A stretch of DNA of 64,000 bases from Alnus glutinosa (taxonomy: Eukaryota > Streptophyta > Magnoliopsida > Fagales > Betulaceae): assembly GCF_958979055.1 (NCBI RefSeq), contig NC_084889.1, positions 5,410,761-5,474,760 on the forward strand, in the 5' to 3' direction. Numbering within the stretch: position 1 is the first letter of the stretch; each line of letters begins with the position of its first letter. The position numbers and the translations under genes are program-made. Shown one piece after another: positions 11,645-25,500 of this stretch. A model generated the notes under the pieces. The model was given only the letters and a program-made list of their open reading frames with translations. It was not told the origin of the DNA and searched no databases.

Positions 11645-12924
11645 CTTTGATTCAGTTGCACCATATCTGAGCCTGGCCTGGGGGAGGCACCATATCTGAT
11701 CTACAAAAACAAACCAAAGCAAAGCTTTTTTTAATGTCAATTTGTAGAAACAGAAAACCCTTTTAAAAGAAACGAAGTAGAAATGAGAGAGAGAGAGACC
11801 TTTGATCTTAGCAGAGGGGCTGAGTTCCTGAAGAGAATGGGGGTGGCTGTGACCGGAGATTATGGATTCTTGTCGGTCAAAGACCGAGTCTGAGAGAGTT
11901 TAGTCTCGATAGTTACTACGGTTCACGGTCTTTGACAGGAGTTTGAGAATCATATAAAAGCAAAAAAACACTTTGATTATGTGTTTGAGGATGTTTTTTA
12001 TTTTTATTTTTTTTATGAAGCCTTAAATTTTCAATTTTTTTAAATTTTTTTTTTTTAATAATGATTTATTTCTTTTCAGTTGGTGTGGAAGGGCAATAAT
12101 TGAGTAAAATAATAATGGCAATTTTTTTAGCTAATCTTTGACTCCTTTCAAAAGTAAATTTTGTGGAATTCATTTTTAGTATGGTATTATTGAATTAAAA
12201 TGCCTTTTTTTGTTGAGACAATTTTAATATTTAAATAGAAAATATATAATCACAATAATGTTTGTTGCATGATTGGATTCCACCAATCCGATCCTTTTTG
12301 AAACTATTTCTTAATTTCAAACATTCTGAAGTAAACTTGAAATATTCTGCATCGTTTTATTATTATTTAAAAAAAATTAATAATATTATATCAAATAACT
12401 TAAAATAATATATGTCAAAATAGTAAACGCACGAGATTGGCTTAGAAACAATGAAGGTAAAGATAACTGTTGCTTGATTTGACTCTTTAATCATTTGGAC
12501 ACAACCGTAATCATTTGGTCCGTTGATAGCGCAATGATTTAAATTTACAGTTGTCACATGAAAATGAAATAACATTTACGTGACGTGTCGATTTTACATT
12601 GGAGGAAATATGGGTTTGGCCAACCAATTTGGGTTTGACCAAACCCAAGTTATTAACAGTATCATTGTCCATACAATTACTATTACTATTATGATTTTAA
12701 CCTACTACTTTCAAAATGTGACAGGAACTAGGAGCTTCGGGCACTATGGAAAATAATTCCTAAATAATTACATACCATTGATAGATAATTAAATATTAAA
12801 AAAGTTATTAATTGTGCATGCAATTCTTCTTTTTTGAAGGTTTGGAATATAGAAATAATTCATGTTGACTTTTGAGTAAAGCATATTAAAATATAATATT
12901 GCTTTATATTAATTAATCGGATAA

Positions 12925-13525
12925 AATTTACATACCCTCTTTAAACTACCACCCAATTAATAATGTCATCCAAAAACTTTCGATTTGGACAATGTCCCAC
13001 AAACAACCAAAAATTGCCAATGTTCTTCCCAATGATAAAAATACCCTTAATAAAATAAAATAAAAACACTAAAAATTCAAAAAAAAAAAAAAAAAAAAAA
13101 AAAAGAAACTAAAACTAAAACTAAAAAATATATAATAAATAAAGAAATACATAAAAACCAAGGGTGGCCAAAATTAAAAATTAAAAGAAAATTTTAATTT
13201 TTCTTTTTAAAAAAATTAAAATTTTTGTTTTTTTAAGAAACAATAAAAAAAAATTAAAAAAATCATTTTTTTAAAAATAAAAGTTTTGTTTTTTCTTAAA
13301 TAACAATTTTCTTTTTCTCAAAAAACAAAAAAAAAAAATCCCCGAATTTATAAGAGTACTTTTGTTTTATTTAACAAATTTTAAAGTTATTTGTCTTTTT
13401 GATGGCCTTATAAAACATTGTTAATTTTTTAGTAAATTAGGGAGGAACATTGTCTCAATTCAGAGTTTGATGGCAGCATTATCAGATAGGTAGTAATTTG
13501 AGGGTTATGTAAATGTCTTCTTAAT
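12925..13525. repeat. Palindromic DNA-transposon-like repeat
   Basis: The left end TTTACATACCCTC and the reverse complement of the right end TTTACATAACCCTC match, and similarity continues inward (CTACCACCCAATTA against ATTACTACCTATC). Related fragments occur at 15030-15150 and 56610-56925. The interior is A-rich. No target duplication was resolved. Confidence 0.5.
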
Positions 13526-14449
13526 TAATTGTAATCTCACCTCTATAAGCATAAGATCTAGCTCTGCCACTTCAAGTAGTTAACTATTTTCAACGAAACC
13601 TCTAGACCCCATTGACAAGTTGGAGGGTGGTGCGACTCACTAGTGCTTAGGAGTGAGCAGACCCGCAAGCCCCCGGCCCGCCCGATCCAACCCCAAAATT
13701 TCACAAAACTGCATATGCCACACGGGTCACAAGCCAAATATTGGGCCCCCCACACGGTACGGCGTAGGCTGCAGGTGGTCCGTTTGGAAATTAACAGGAA
13801 TCTGCCCTGCCCCACACTCGCACCCGCACCGTATCTGATTTTTTAATTTGGTTTCTGAGAAAATATAGCTTTGGTTTGGTTTCTCATGCTTATAGATCTA
13901 TGTATTAAACCCGTCCCGCACGGTGCGATTTTCGCAACTCGCTAAAGTGCAAGACAGGGCCAAAAAAGAGGCAAACACCCTCCCCCAGGGTCGCTGCCCC
14001 ATGCTTAACCCTACTAGTGCCATGAAAAAAATTGGCAGGCTTATTTTATTTGCATGTTGGGATAAGAAAAGGAGCCATAGCATGTCAGTAAGTTGCCAAC
14101 TATTGGAACTCTTTTGATATTTGAAAAATAAAAAACTAAATCTAACCAACACTAAGCTTGTCTTTTCATTCCCTTTGAAGTGTTAATCCCCCTTATCGGT
14201 ATGCTACTTATCACTTAATCAGACAAGTTTAGATTGTAGGCCCCTTATTTTCTTAATATTTTTTCATTCTTTTCTTAATTTGGATTTTGGTCCTGGATAC
14301 GTACATTTTTTTTCTTCGTGTACATGTTGCTACAAGAAGATGGTCAAACTTGATGCATGCCCTTGGTGTGAGCCCTATTATTTATCTTCTCAAATCATTA
14401 ATACGCAGTAAAGTATTTGGGTTCTATTAAGCTCAAATTTGTTTACATT

Positions 14450-14755
14450 TATGGTGCATTTGGACTTGCAATTTCATATACAATAAGTACGATTTTAAAT
14501 CAAATCACAAAACATAAATCGTTTGGGAACTGTATTTTTAAAAATTGAGATATGAAAACTCAAAAAATATGTTTTTTCAAATCACAAATAAGAGGGTGTT
14601 TTTTTTTTACACGCATAATTTCAAAGGCTAAATTGCTATTTTATAAAATGTTTATCTGTGTTTTTAAAAATTATTTTTTTAAATCGTACATTTTAAATTC
14701 GTTATTTTAAATTGCACTTTTTGAAATCACAAACCCAAACAGACCCTTCATTGTA
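14450..14755. repeat. MITE-like palindromic repeat (copy 1)
   Basis: The right end AAACCCAAACAGACCC and the left end TTTGGACTTGCAATTTCA are imperfect inverted repeats. The right 180 bp resemble 55070-55250 (TGTTTTTAAAAATTATTTTT, then a GCACTT..TGAAAT block), so this is one dispersed family. Confidence 0.5.
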
Positions 14756-15554
14756 ATTAAGTCATGCATGATCTACAGCTCAAACAAACTTTATATTGAA
14801 TGTCTGTAATTAAATTTATAAAACTACTTACCGATTTGCCATCATAACAGACGCAACTTTAAAATCGTCCATGGTCAATCTAGACAGTCTTTAATAGTGC
14901 AGTTAACCCGCAATTACATATCTAAGACTTTATATTACAACCTACTGAAAAAAGATCTAGATGATGACTTTGACTAGTTCTGCAATTGATACTCAATATT
15001 CACCGTTTGTCATGTACCGAAAAGAGAGAAAAAAAATATACGTATCTCCTTCAAACTATCACTCAATTGTTAATGTTTTTTAAACTACCAATTGTGTCAT
15101 TGTCATTCCTCAAACTATCAAAACATATCAATGTCTCTTCTAATGACAAAAATCAGGATTAACATACCTTATTTGTGCAACCGAATCCTTCATTTGGTTC
15201 CAAATAGGCGACCAGATGCCATTTCGACTGGCATTTGTTTGTGCGGTTTGGAGAGAAAAGAGAAAAATCGAATCCTTATGCTTCATTTGTCCCTGTATGT
15301 GCGATTTGGGGAGAAAATGAAAAATTAAGGTTCATGCGATTTTGGGGGTTACGGAGAAATCAAGAAAGGGTAAATCAAATTGGGGTTAATTTTTTGTTTG
15401 GGTAATTTTCCAACTGACGTGGCACTAACATGGTTTTTAAATACACACATGGCATTGACGTTTTAGTGATGCATAATAAATATTGTTCAGTAGGAAATAT
15501 GACATGACATGCTCTTAAATTATTGGACAAAAAATGAATGGAATGATTAAGAGT

Positions 15555-15556
<2 letters not shown>

Positions 15557-15590
<34 letters not shown>
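15557..15590. repeat. Poly(T) tract
   Basis: A pure T run of about 34 bases in the spacer upstream of VPS45. Confidence 0.8.
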
Positions 15591-15595
<5 letters not shown>

Positions 15596-15732
15596 ATTTA
15601 CATAAAAAGAAGACGAGAGATTTAAACTAATGACCTCCGCTTCCTGAGGCATGATCCGTAACCGATTGATCTATCACGATCAAGTGTGTTTATAACTTCA
15701 TAATACATGTTTTGTAAAATGATTTCGAGTTA

Positions 15733-16221
15733 GAGCATTCCCAATGGTTTATGTATTTTTCAATCTAGAGCTAATCAAAATCTATTTTATCTAGTTTAGC
15801 TAATGAATTTTAAATGCACTATACATCCGATTATCTATTCTTAACTCTATATTATTTTTTTATTATTTTTAATTTATTTATTTCATTATAGTATTTTTTT
15901 TTTCACGTGGGTCTCGCTTTATAACTCCACTACTTTGCACACTTTCTCTTAAATCTCCACTATAAAGGAAGAAAAAAAAAAAAAAAGAACGTGGAGTGGT
16001 GGAGGGAAAAAAGAAAAAAGCAAAGCTAAAAAAGTGGAGATAAAGAATAAAAAAAATAGATAAGTGAATAGTATAACTCTACATGTAGAGTTCCACTATT
16101 TATGGAATTAAGGAAAATCTATTATAGAGTTGGAATACATAAGCTGATGGAGTCTCTTTTTAACACTTTTATTATCTATTCTAGCTTAAAGTTACAAATA
16201 GATAATCCATTGGGAGTGCTC
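15733..16221. mobile_element. Tourist/PIF-Harbinger-like MITE upstream of VPS45
   Basis: The termini are GAGCATTCCCAATGG and its inverted match CCATTGGGAGTGCTC, with similarity continuing (TTTATGTATTT against TTATCTATTT). The left flank is TTA (15730-15732) and the right flank TTT, so the 3-bp duplication typical of this group may have one mutation. The element ends about 280 bp before the VPS45 start codon and may overlap its promoter. Confidence 0.6.
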
Positions 16222-16504
16222 TTTAATCCTCATTAAACACCTTATTTTTAAACTATTTTGTTTTTGTGAAATATAAAAAAAAAATTACAGTCTCGCCTGA
16301 TGGGTCAAGCCTGAAACGCTGCGTTTTGCACCTCTTGGTCCATTGTCGGATTTCTCATTCCGTGTCGCATGCCGCAGATCTGACTCGTCTCTCAAACTTC
16401 AATAGGGCTCCTAAATCCGATACAACTGCGATTCCGCTCCAGAAACACCGTCACAACCTTCATCATCAGAAGATCACAGCCGTATATTAGAGTGGACACC
16501 GAAG

Positions 16505-19500
16505 ATGTCGTTGGTGACAGCCGTTCGTGATTACATCAACCGGATGTTGCAAGACATCTCGGGCATGAAGGTTCTCATCCTTGATTCTCACACGGTACCC
16601 CCCACTCCTCAAATCCTTCACCTGTTTGGGTTCTGAGAAATTTGAGCAAAATTATGTGGAAAACTTTACTGCAATTTACTTGTTATAAGAGAGTTCTATA
16701 AGGATTACTTAAACCGAGGGTTTGAAATTCGAGTTCCCAATTATCTTGTATAATTTCTCAGAAAATTGTACAGAGAAAATGCTTAAGATGAATATCCCAT
16801 TAAGATGAATCTGAAAATGCTTCATTGTCTTGTGTATGTGCGCGCGCGTGCGTACTGATACGTTTACAAATCAAGTGGGCAATTACAGGAACAAGTGGTA
16901 TCCAGCCTCACGAAAACGTTGGTGAAACCATGGAACTCTGGTGCTGGCTCTAATTTTTGTTTTTTTAGTAAACCCTTGTTGTGTGATAGATTTATACTGT
17001 GAATTGTTAACGGGCTCGTTCAATTTTCATGAGATGGACAAACTGCAATGCCCCTTTGTTGTGCCTTCAATTGGTGCTGTTTACATTTGATTTTTTGGTG
17101 TAATCTAGTATTTTTAATTTCAAATAGTTGATGAATGCCACCTTACTTGTTAGATTTGGATTGGCCCTAGTGGATTAAACAGTAAAGATGAATGTGGGTT
17201 TGATGAGTGTGCATTTTGGTTGATGATTTGCAGGTAAGTACAGTTAGTGTTGCGTATTCACAGTCCGAGCTTCTTCAGAAAGAAGTCTTCTTGGTAGAGT
17301 TGGTAGATTCCATTTCCAAGTCAAAAGAATCAATGTCGCATCTCAAGGCGGTTTTCTTCCTACGACCCACGTCAGAGAATATCCAACGTTTGCGGCGCCA
17401 GCTAGCTAGTCCTAGATTTGGAGAGTACCACCTATGTAAGTTTTTAAATTTTGAGAGAAGTTACAGAAGTTGTATTTGAAATTCTCAAGGTTTTGCCAAT
17501 GGTTATTGGCTTTTGATTAAAGAGCTATTTTTTATGCCAATTCTGGTACAGTTTTTTCCAACCTATTGAAGGATACACAGATTCATAATTTAGCTGATTC
17601 AGATGAACAGGAAGTTGTCCAACAAGTTCAGGTAACTTTTTTATTGACCAATACTGTACTGCTAACTTATCAAAAAAAAAAAAAAAAATCAAAATACTGT
17701 ACTGCTTAAGTGAAAATTTCCTTTGCGGTTCACCTTTTTCCTTTTTATTATTTCATTTTAGGTGCTCCGAGTTTAGTTCAACTGAAATTAGGAAATCTAT
17801 CATGGATTCATAGTTACCTTCAAGAGAACTGGAAGAACAATGAAAAATAAAAAATAAAAATCTAGGGTAAGCTTACAGTATAATTATGATGCTATTGTCA
17901 TGGACTTGCATATGTTGGGTTGGTTTGAGCATAATCACTGCATGGATATTTGTTTAGTTTAGCTGTCCAATTCATGCTTTGATGCATGAGTAGATGTTTT
18001 TTCATTTGACATGGTTGTTAGTCACCTCATATTAAATTCAATTTTAGATATTAAAATTGTCATGATCTTGCAGGAATTCTATGCGGACTTTGTGGCAATT
18101 GATCCTTACCATTTCACTTTGAATGTGCCATCAAATCACCTTTATATTCTCCCAGCAGTTGTAGATCCTCCGAGTTTGCAGAACTTCTGTGACCGAGTTG
18201 TTGATGGTATTGCAGCTGTTTTCTTAGCATTCAAAAGACGACCTATTATTCGATATCAAAGGACCTCGGATATTGCAAAGAGGATAGCACAGGAAACAGC
18301 AGTAAGTAAAGTGAACTGCAAGAAGTTATCGGACAAGTTGGATATGAATTTTGCACATTATGTATTTAAAACCTAATCTATATACTTTTTGGGGTGTTAC
18401 AGAAGCTGATGTACCAGCAGGAAAGTGGACTTTTTGATTTCAGGCGAACGGAAGTTTCTCCGTTGTTGTTGGTAATTGATAGGAGGGATGATCCTCTGAC
18501 CCCATTGCTGAATCAATGGACGTATCAGGTATTTTTGCTTGTGGCTATAATTTTTCCAGTTTTTTTTACAAGAAATGCCTCTATTATTTTGATAACATGG
18601 ATGGTTTTAACATTTCTGCAACTCATTTATCATGTCATGTTCTATAGGCAATGGTTCATGAGTTGATAGGAATTCAAGACAACAAGGTGGATTTGAGAAG
18701 CACTGGCAAATTTCCGACGGATCAACAGGTTGAGCTGAATTTCTCTTTTATAGTGCACATTTTTATTTTTATATTTTGTATTGCTTAGAAAATGATATTT
18801 GTTCAATCTTGCTTATAGGAGGTTGTGTTGTCATCAGAACAAGATTCCTTTTTCAAAGCTAACATGTATGAGAATTTTGGAGATATTGGAATGAATATCA
18901 AGCGATTGGTGGATGAATTTCAGCAGATTGCAAAAAGTAATCAGAACATCCAGACAATAGGTTTGTATGAGGCTTGATAATTTCAGCAGCAAGATATTTC
19001 TTTACTAAATTAACCTTAGCCGTGGTGGCTTGAGATATAACAATGGATCATTCCAATTGTTTTGAATTTCTGCAGAAGACATGGCCAAATTTGTTGACAA
19101 TTACCCTGAATACAAAAAAATGCAAGGAAATGTTTCAAAGCACGTGACATTGGTCACAGAAATGAGCAAGATAGTTGAAGAGCGGAAACTCATGTTAGTT
19201 TCACAAACAGAACAGGAGCTGGCTTGCAATGGTGGTCAAGTTGCTGCTTTTGAGGTAGTGTGTGGTGGATTCCTTAGTGTTTTCTCTTTAAAGGTTTTCT
19301 CTAAATTTTGTTTATATTGACTTCATGTTTAGCCATGGTCCTAGTAAGATATACATTTTCTTAGATAATCGTTTTATAAAATTAATTTTTTTTATAACTG
19401 TTGTAAATTCGCTCAAAGTGCATAGGGGCGCAATCGTAGTACATATGAAGTACACAAGAGAACTCCTAAAGTATAGAAAAAGAATAGCAAAATTCCAAAA

Positions 19501-22500
19501 ACTCAAAAAAGTTAGAAACAGGCAAACTATTCCATTCTTCTCTCCATGTTTAAAGGGATTATAACCTCATCTTCTTCATCTCTAACAATCCATTTTCACG
19601 ATCTTTAAAGCTTCTTGCGTTCCGCTCTCTCCAAAGACACCATTGTGTTTGATAAAATCATTTAAACATGCATGAGTACAAATTCCACGTTTGCGATTCC
19701 ATTTCAATCAGTTGCGATATGTTGCTGAAATGATTACCGATATATGATCATGAATCAAGTGCAAGGAGTTAATAATCTTTGTAAAGGAGGCTGCAAACAT
19801 GGATGTTTGATCTGGAGGCATTTTTTGTGTGCATGCATGGATGTATCAACATGCATAGATATGAAGAGAGATTTAGATGGGTTATGCTTTTAACTCAATG
19901 TTCAAATATGGTGGTAATATGAATTTACAAATTGTTTTTTTTAAACAATGTACAAAAATTGCTGGTGAGAGAAGCTTTTAGTTTTGCATTTTGGAACTAA
20001 TGGTCACACCAACCATGGTTCAACTCAATTCATTACTGAATTGTTGGGGAGTTAATGGCGCAATGTTCAAACTAATAATATTGTGTGCAAGAAGATTAAT
20101 TGACAAGTTCTTAGAGAGTCCAACAGTCGAGGTCGTTATGTAATTTGAGAACTTAAATTTCAAAGAGGCAGTTCATAGGATATGCTGTTTGTTTCCAATT
20201 AGTGTCCGTTGATAAGACTAAGAATGTAAGGCCTGACTTAAGTAATGAATGATCTAGTGAAATTCAACTGCAGTTGGAAATTCCTTTGTTCTAGTGGTGG
20301 AAACTTTTGAGTGAGTGTGAACTATTATGGACATAGAGCACAATCATGATGTTTGTGAATTGTGTTAAACCTTAATGAGTCCTTGTTTACGTTAATAAGT
20401 ATGAGATGAGATGAATTAGGCTAGCTCAATTGGTGGTTGGCTTTATTTTGAGGATGAGGCACTGTTTGTTTTGACGTAAAAAGTTTTTGAGAAAATGTTT
20501 TCCTCATTTCGAGTGTTTGTGGTCGATGTAAAATTTTGGTCAACGTAAGTTATTTTCAAGTCAACGCAATTCATCTTATCAAATTTAGGAAAACGACGTA
20601 CATTTTTTAAAATATGAACTGTTTTCCCCATAATGCTAAGACGCTCCCCCTCCCCCCTTGGGTGAACCCCTTGCACCACCTACACCATCCACCCACCCCT
20701 GAAACCTCCACCCTTCCCCAAAGCCTCCTTCCTCTGCCAACACCACCACCCTCCGCCTGTACCATCACCCTCCTCCCTTGGCAACCCCCCCAAGCCATGA
20801 ATTTTTCAATATTGTCTTTCTTGAGAAATTGGGTGATTCACAGTGGTTTTGGACGAATGGGTGGTGATTGTGTGTAAATGATTTTCATGCCAAACAAACA
20901 CCTGAAATATTTTTCCGAGATCTTTTTTTGGGTTTGCACCAAATAATGGAGAACAATTAGATTTCCTTGAAAATATTTTTGGTAAAAAATATTCCCTCAA
21001 AAAGTTTTACGTCAAAGTAAATGGAGCCCCAGTGTTGGAAGATTATGTTTCCTACATGATTCTTTAATTATAGAAGAAGAGGTTAAAGTCAACTATATTT
21101 CCTCACCATGGATGGTGGATGACCATATTGCGAAGGGTTTTTTTATGGAGGGGTTCAGAAATAACATTGATTCAGTAGGATCAAAAAGCACCTAGGTGTT
21201 ACAAATATGCGGTTATTAAAAGTCCAGTTGGGACTTTAATCAGGGCAAGATTTTTAAGTGGCCTAGACCTCAATGATTCAACATAGGTGAAGTTATATAA
21301 AAATGAGAGTTGTTGAGCCCAATGGATGGTAAGCAAAAAGGTGTTGTCCTGTTGGTGGTTGCACAGTTTTTTATTAGTATGCTCAGGATTGTTGTAAATA
21401 TAAGTTGCTAATTGATTTACTGGGTGCATGAACTTGGGGTGTGCTCATCCCTACAAAATCATGTCCAGTGCATGCTTATGTAATGGATCATTTAAACAAA
21501 TTGACTGCTAGTACTGACATCCAAAACATAAAAATCATATGCAAAAATGACATGAGTACCTTTCATTTGTATTGCTTTATCCTCTTACTGGACTCACCTA
21601 AAGGCACCACTGCACCAAAAATTAAAAGAAGTGTCCTTTAACCTCCCTTGGAGTTTAGACCAATGGATAACCCAATAAACTGTGGTCTGATAAGCTTTTT
21701 TTCTTTTTTCTTTTTGATAAGTAAGAAGACTTTATTAATGAAAGCGTAAGGCGCTCCTACGTACACAGGAACAACCAAAGCTAACCCGCAAAAACCCAAC
21801 AGAAACAACAAAACCCAAACCCCTGAAACCGAAGAAAAACCCCAAAACAAACTACAATAGAACCGAAGTAAGATACTAAACAACCCACCACCCACCAAAG
21901 CACACAAACCTACATCATGTGTGCCTTGCCTTTCTTACTCTTAGAAGGATCTTTCGCAACACCATAATTGATGGAACTATGCAAATTAAGTAGCTCCCTT
22001 TTTCCTTTAGACTTTTGGCGCGCAATCATTTTCTCCCGCTGAAAATCTTCTTCCATGGCATCCCTAATTGCCAAGGCCTCCTCCCCAAAAGCCCTTTCCA
22101 ATGCCCAATCCAAGGGCAATCCCTCCCAATAATCATCTTCCTCCTCCCAAACTACAGTCTGATAAGCTGCAAGTACAACCACAGATAGGGTTCACCTTTG
22201 GTTTATTTTGTACCAATTAATTTGAAGATTTTAAAAAGTAAGTGCTAGGCATTCTGGAGAGTTTCTATTTTCAAGTGTTTTTGTCAACTTGTGTCTATTT
22301 CGTGTCCAAGTCTATTGGAAAAAATCGCCTCCTACTTTTAAGCTCTCCACAAGTTTTCGATTTGCTCTCATTGAATTTTTAGGGTGTAAAGCTAGCCTTC
22401 GAAACCAACAAAACCTAGGTTTACCCACAGTATTATAATTAGCTTGTGCAAAGTCAGTTACAAGAATATTATCAACCAAGTGGATAAAGCTTTGTTTAAT

Positions 22501-25500
22501 ATGTGTTGAGGCTTCAAAGTTAGTTTTATGTCGTTGAACTTATGTTTTCATGTTGTCTTACTGACACCCTTGAGTTATCCCACCCATGTTGATACTACAT
22601 GACTTGTGTAAAAGGGCATTGCTTCAGAATAGTGGAAAGGTTTTGGAAAAATAGACCAATCTGAAACTTGGACATGTATCCATGCCCAACAACCGTACCC
22701 AAGTCCTTGCAACATCCTTCATTTACTTGTTTGTGGTATTTTTCTCCCTACTTTGAATATGCAGGTTTTTGGACTATTACATGGGACAAGTATGCATGTT
22801 GATTACAGTTATGTGTATAACTGTAAGAGTTACCAATGTTCAAATCTGAGAAGACATGCATATAAGTGAGCAGTCAAAGGGTCCAACTTTTCCTCACTTT
22901 TACTCTAGAGCAAAATAATGTGTCTGTCTAACATTTTGTGTTCAAGAATACTTATTTAAAGTTAACATTGTGACAAAGCTCCTTTTCTAGATTTACATTT
23001 TTCTCACTGTAACTTACAGCATTGTACAGTGATTGTTGGTTGAACTTTGGTGACTGCATATAAGAGTTATATGATCTTCCTGTGTACCTGGGTTTTGCTT
23101 TGCACTTTTAATAGTTAATAATATTTTGATTACTTACTAAGAGAGAGAGAGAGAGAGAGAGAGAGATGTAATCTTCAAGTCTAAGAAAATAGCTCCCCCC
23201 CCCCCCCCCCCCCGCGGGTCTCTCCTTACAGGATACAAGAGTACTTGACTCACATTTAAAATTAATAATGTTGGGAAGTCCTTTTCTAAATTTACATTTT
23301 TGTCACTATAACTTTCATCATCATTGTACATTTTACATATACAGCCTCACTACTTATAAAAAAAAAACATATACAGCCTAACTATTAAAAGGGCAAAAAA
23401 AAAATGCAAAAGCTTGAGATAATAGAGAGGCCAGCAAAATGTTATGGGAACGAATTGAGAGAGAGATTGATCAAAGAACATGGTACATGTATCATACACT
23501 AGTGTCTTCTGGTTGGAGATTATCAACAGTAATTATGCAAGTATAGAATATGATAAAATTAAAAGCCAACACTGTTTAGAGAGATTTTAAAATCTAAATG
23601 TGTCAATGTGGAATTTAAAAGAAGACTGAAAAAGAAAAAAAGCTGGAGAGGGGTGTTCCTTAATGTTAATTTCTTTTGATTAGGTTCCTTAATGTTTCAT
23701 GGGGGATTGGAAGTATATTGATATATGGAATTAACACAAGAATGTCATATCAGAAAAAAGAAAATGCGTATGCAAGAAAAGGATATATGTTTTATTCTAT
23801 CTAATTCACATTTCTATGTTACTAGATTGTAATGCTATTTGGTCTTCAGAATTATTGTTTCTATCAGTATCATGTTTTGCGCCAGTCAAGTTACTATCTC
23901 AAACAAAATGTTCATTTACTGATATTGACTTTGAAATGGTACCCAAGTATATTATCTATGCTTGAAACTAGAGTCAGAAATATATGGTATAAGGTTCGAC
24001 TGTTGAGCAATGACCTTCTTTCCTTTCAAACTTTTATGCAGGCAGTGACAAATCTTTTAAACAATGAAAGTATATCTGATATTGATCGTTTACGCTTGGT
24101 GATGCTTTATGCTTTGCGCTACGAGAAGGAAAGCCCTGTTCAATTGATGCAGCTTTTTAATAAACTGGCTTCTCGGTCTGCCAAGTACAAACCAGGGGTA
24201 AAATAACCGAACCAGTATTTCTTTTCTGCATACTTTGACTTTTGAGTAGAGCAGTAAATATGTTGAACGTTGTTTTCCTTGGTAGTGGCTAGGTGATTCA
24301 CTGGTTTTGATAAATTGACCATCATTCTATGACAGCTTGTCCAGTTCCTCTTGAAGCAAGCGGGTGTTGATAAGCGAACTGGGGATCTTTATGGGAATCG
24401 AGATTTTCTGAATATTGCTCGTAACATGGCTCGCGGACTGAAGGTTTGTCAGGAAATAGTGTAATTGCTGCTTGAGGATGTGGTTAGATGCTTATACATC
24501 ATTTTCCCTCATTCTGTAGGGCGTTGAGAATGTGTACACTCAGCACCAACCACTGTTGTTCCAAACCATGGAAAGCATTATCAAGGGACGGATGAGAGAT
24601 GTAGACTACCCATATGTTGGCAATCATTTTCAGCAGGGCAGGTTTGTAGCCAAAATAACTGTTTCTTCCCAGCATGGTTGAGTCTCTTGCAAGTTTTGGA
24701 ATGTGGCATGGTCTCTTTCCTAATCTTTCGGTTACGGCAGTGTCCTTACAGGAGGCCTCTGGTAGTAAAGTTGCTGAATTTTGACTTTTGCTGCTAGTTT
24801 TGGGGGATTAGATGGTGGACTGAAATTAATATTGAGCTGCTGAAGTATATATATATATGGTCGAGAAATAGAGTCAAGATAATAGTAGTTATGTAACTAA
24901 ATTTACTATTTAAGAATGAGAATAATTTTAGGAAGTACCCCCCCTCATAAAAAAGCAAGCTTCTAAAATAACTCGATGCTCCCAGCAGATATATGAGATG
25001 ATAAATTCAAACTCTTAGCACTTGTTGAAAGAAGGTATGTAGGTTCCTAGATGGCTCATTTGAAGCAAACTGAATTGTAATGTTATGTTTATTAAATTGT
25101 ATCAACATGTTTTAGGGAAGGTTACATACTTGGGGTGGATCACTAATTGAGGCATTTCATGTCTTTGGGAGTTTGACCTCGTGCTCATTTTGGGCGTTGA
25201 TGCTTCACCTTGACTCTTGCTACATATGGTGCCTCGAGTGGTCTTATAACGACATAAGAAAAGCGCTAGCCACTTATGCGCTATCACTCTAAACGGACTA
25301 ATTAAGTTAAAATTGGAGCTCTCTAGAATCACTTATAAAGTCAAGTCTCAGCTAGTTTTTATGTGGAACTTAGCACCCACAAACACCTTTATAATCCACT
25401 AACTTAATGTGGGCAATTTAACTTCTTAATGTTAGACTAATTTTTTGGGATGTCAGAGGTCTTAGTGGGGAACTTTATACAAGACTGGTGCCATAGCAGA

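Larger units (their letters stand above)
12000..15732. other. Intergenic region between GUX and VPS45
   Basis: AT-rich, transposon-derived spacer between two divergently oriented genes. It contains two palindromic repeats (12925-13525 and 14450-14755), a GC-rich segment at 13640-13840 rich in CCCGC, a related repeat fragment at 15030-15150, and a T tract at 15557-15590. No gene is supported. Confidence 0.6.
19255..24041 (+). other. Intron 8 of VPS45, transposon-filled
   Basis: The exon ending GQVAAFE (19254) joins the exon starting AVTNLLNN (24042). The intron holds two antisense LINE fragments (19376-19660, 21712-22182), a transposon-like repeat with inverted ends (20455-21030), a GA microsatellite followed by a C run (23141-23214) and a minute duplication-flanked insertion (23335-23379). 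Confidence 0.8.

Noticed and set aside
15610-15680. tRNA-like sequence (CTTCCTGAGGCATGATCCGTAACC)
   Set aside because: No cloverleaf with matching acceptor arms could be drawn, and the text resembles common repeat debris next to a T tract.
20614-20877. Proline-rich protein frame in VPS45 intron 8
   Set aside because: It is the C-rich island inside a transposon-like repeat, with compositional bias and no family match.
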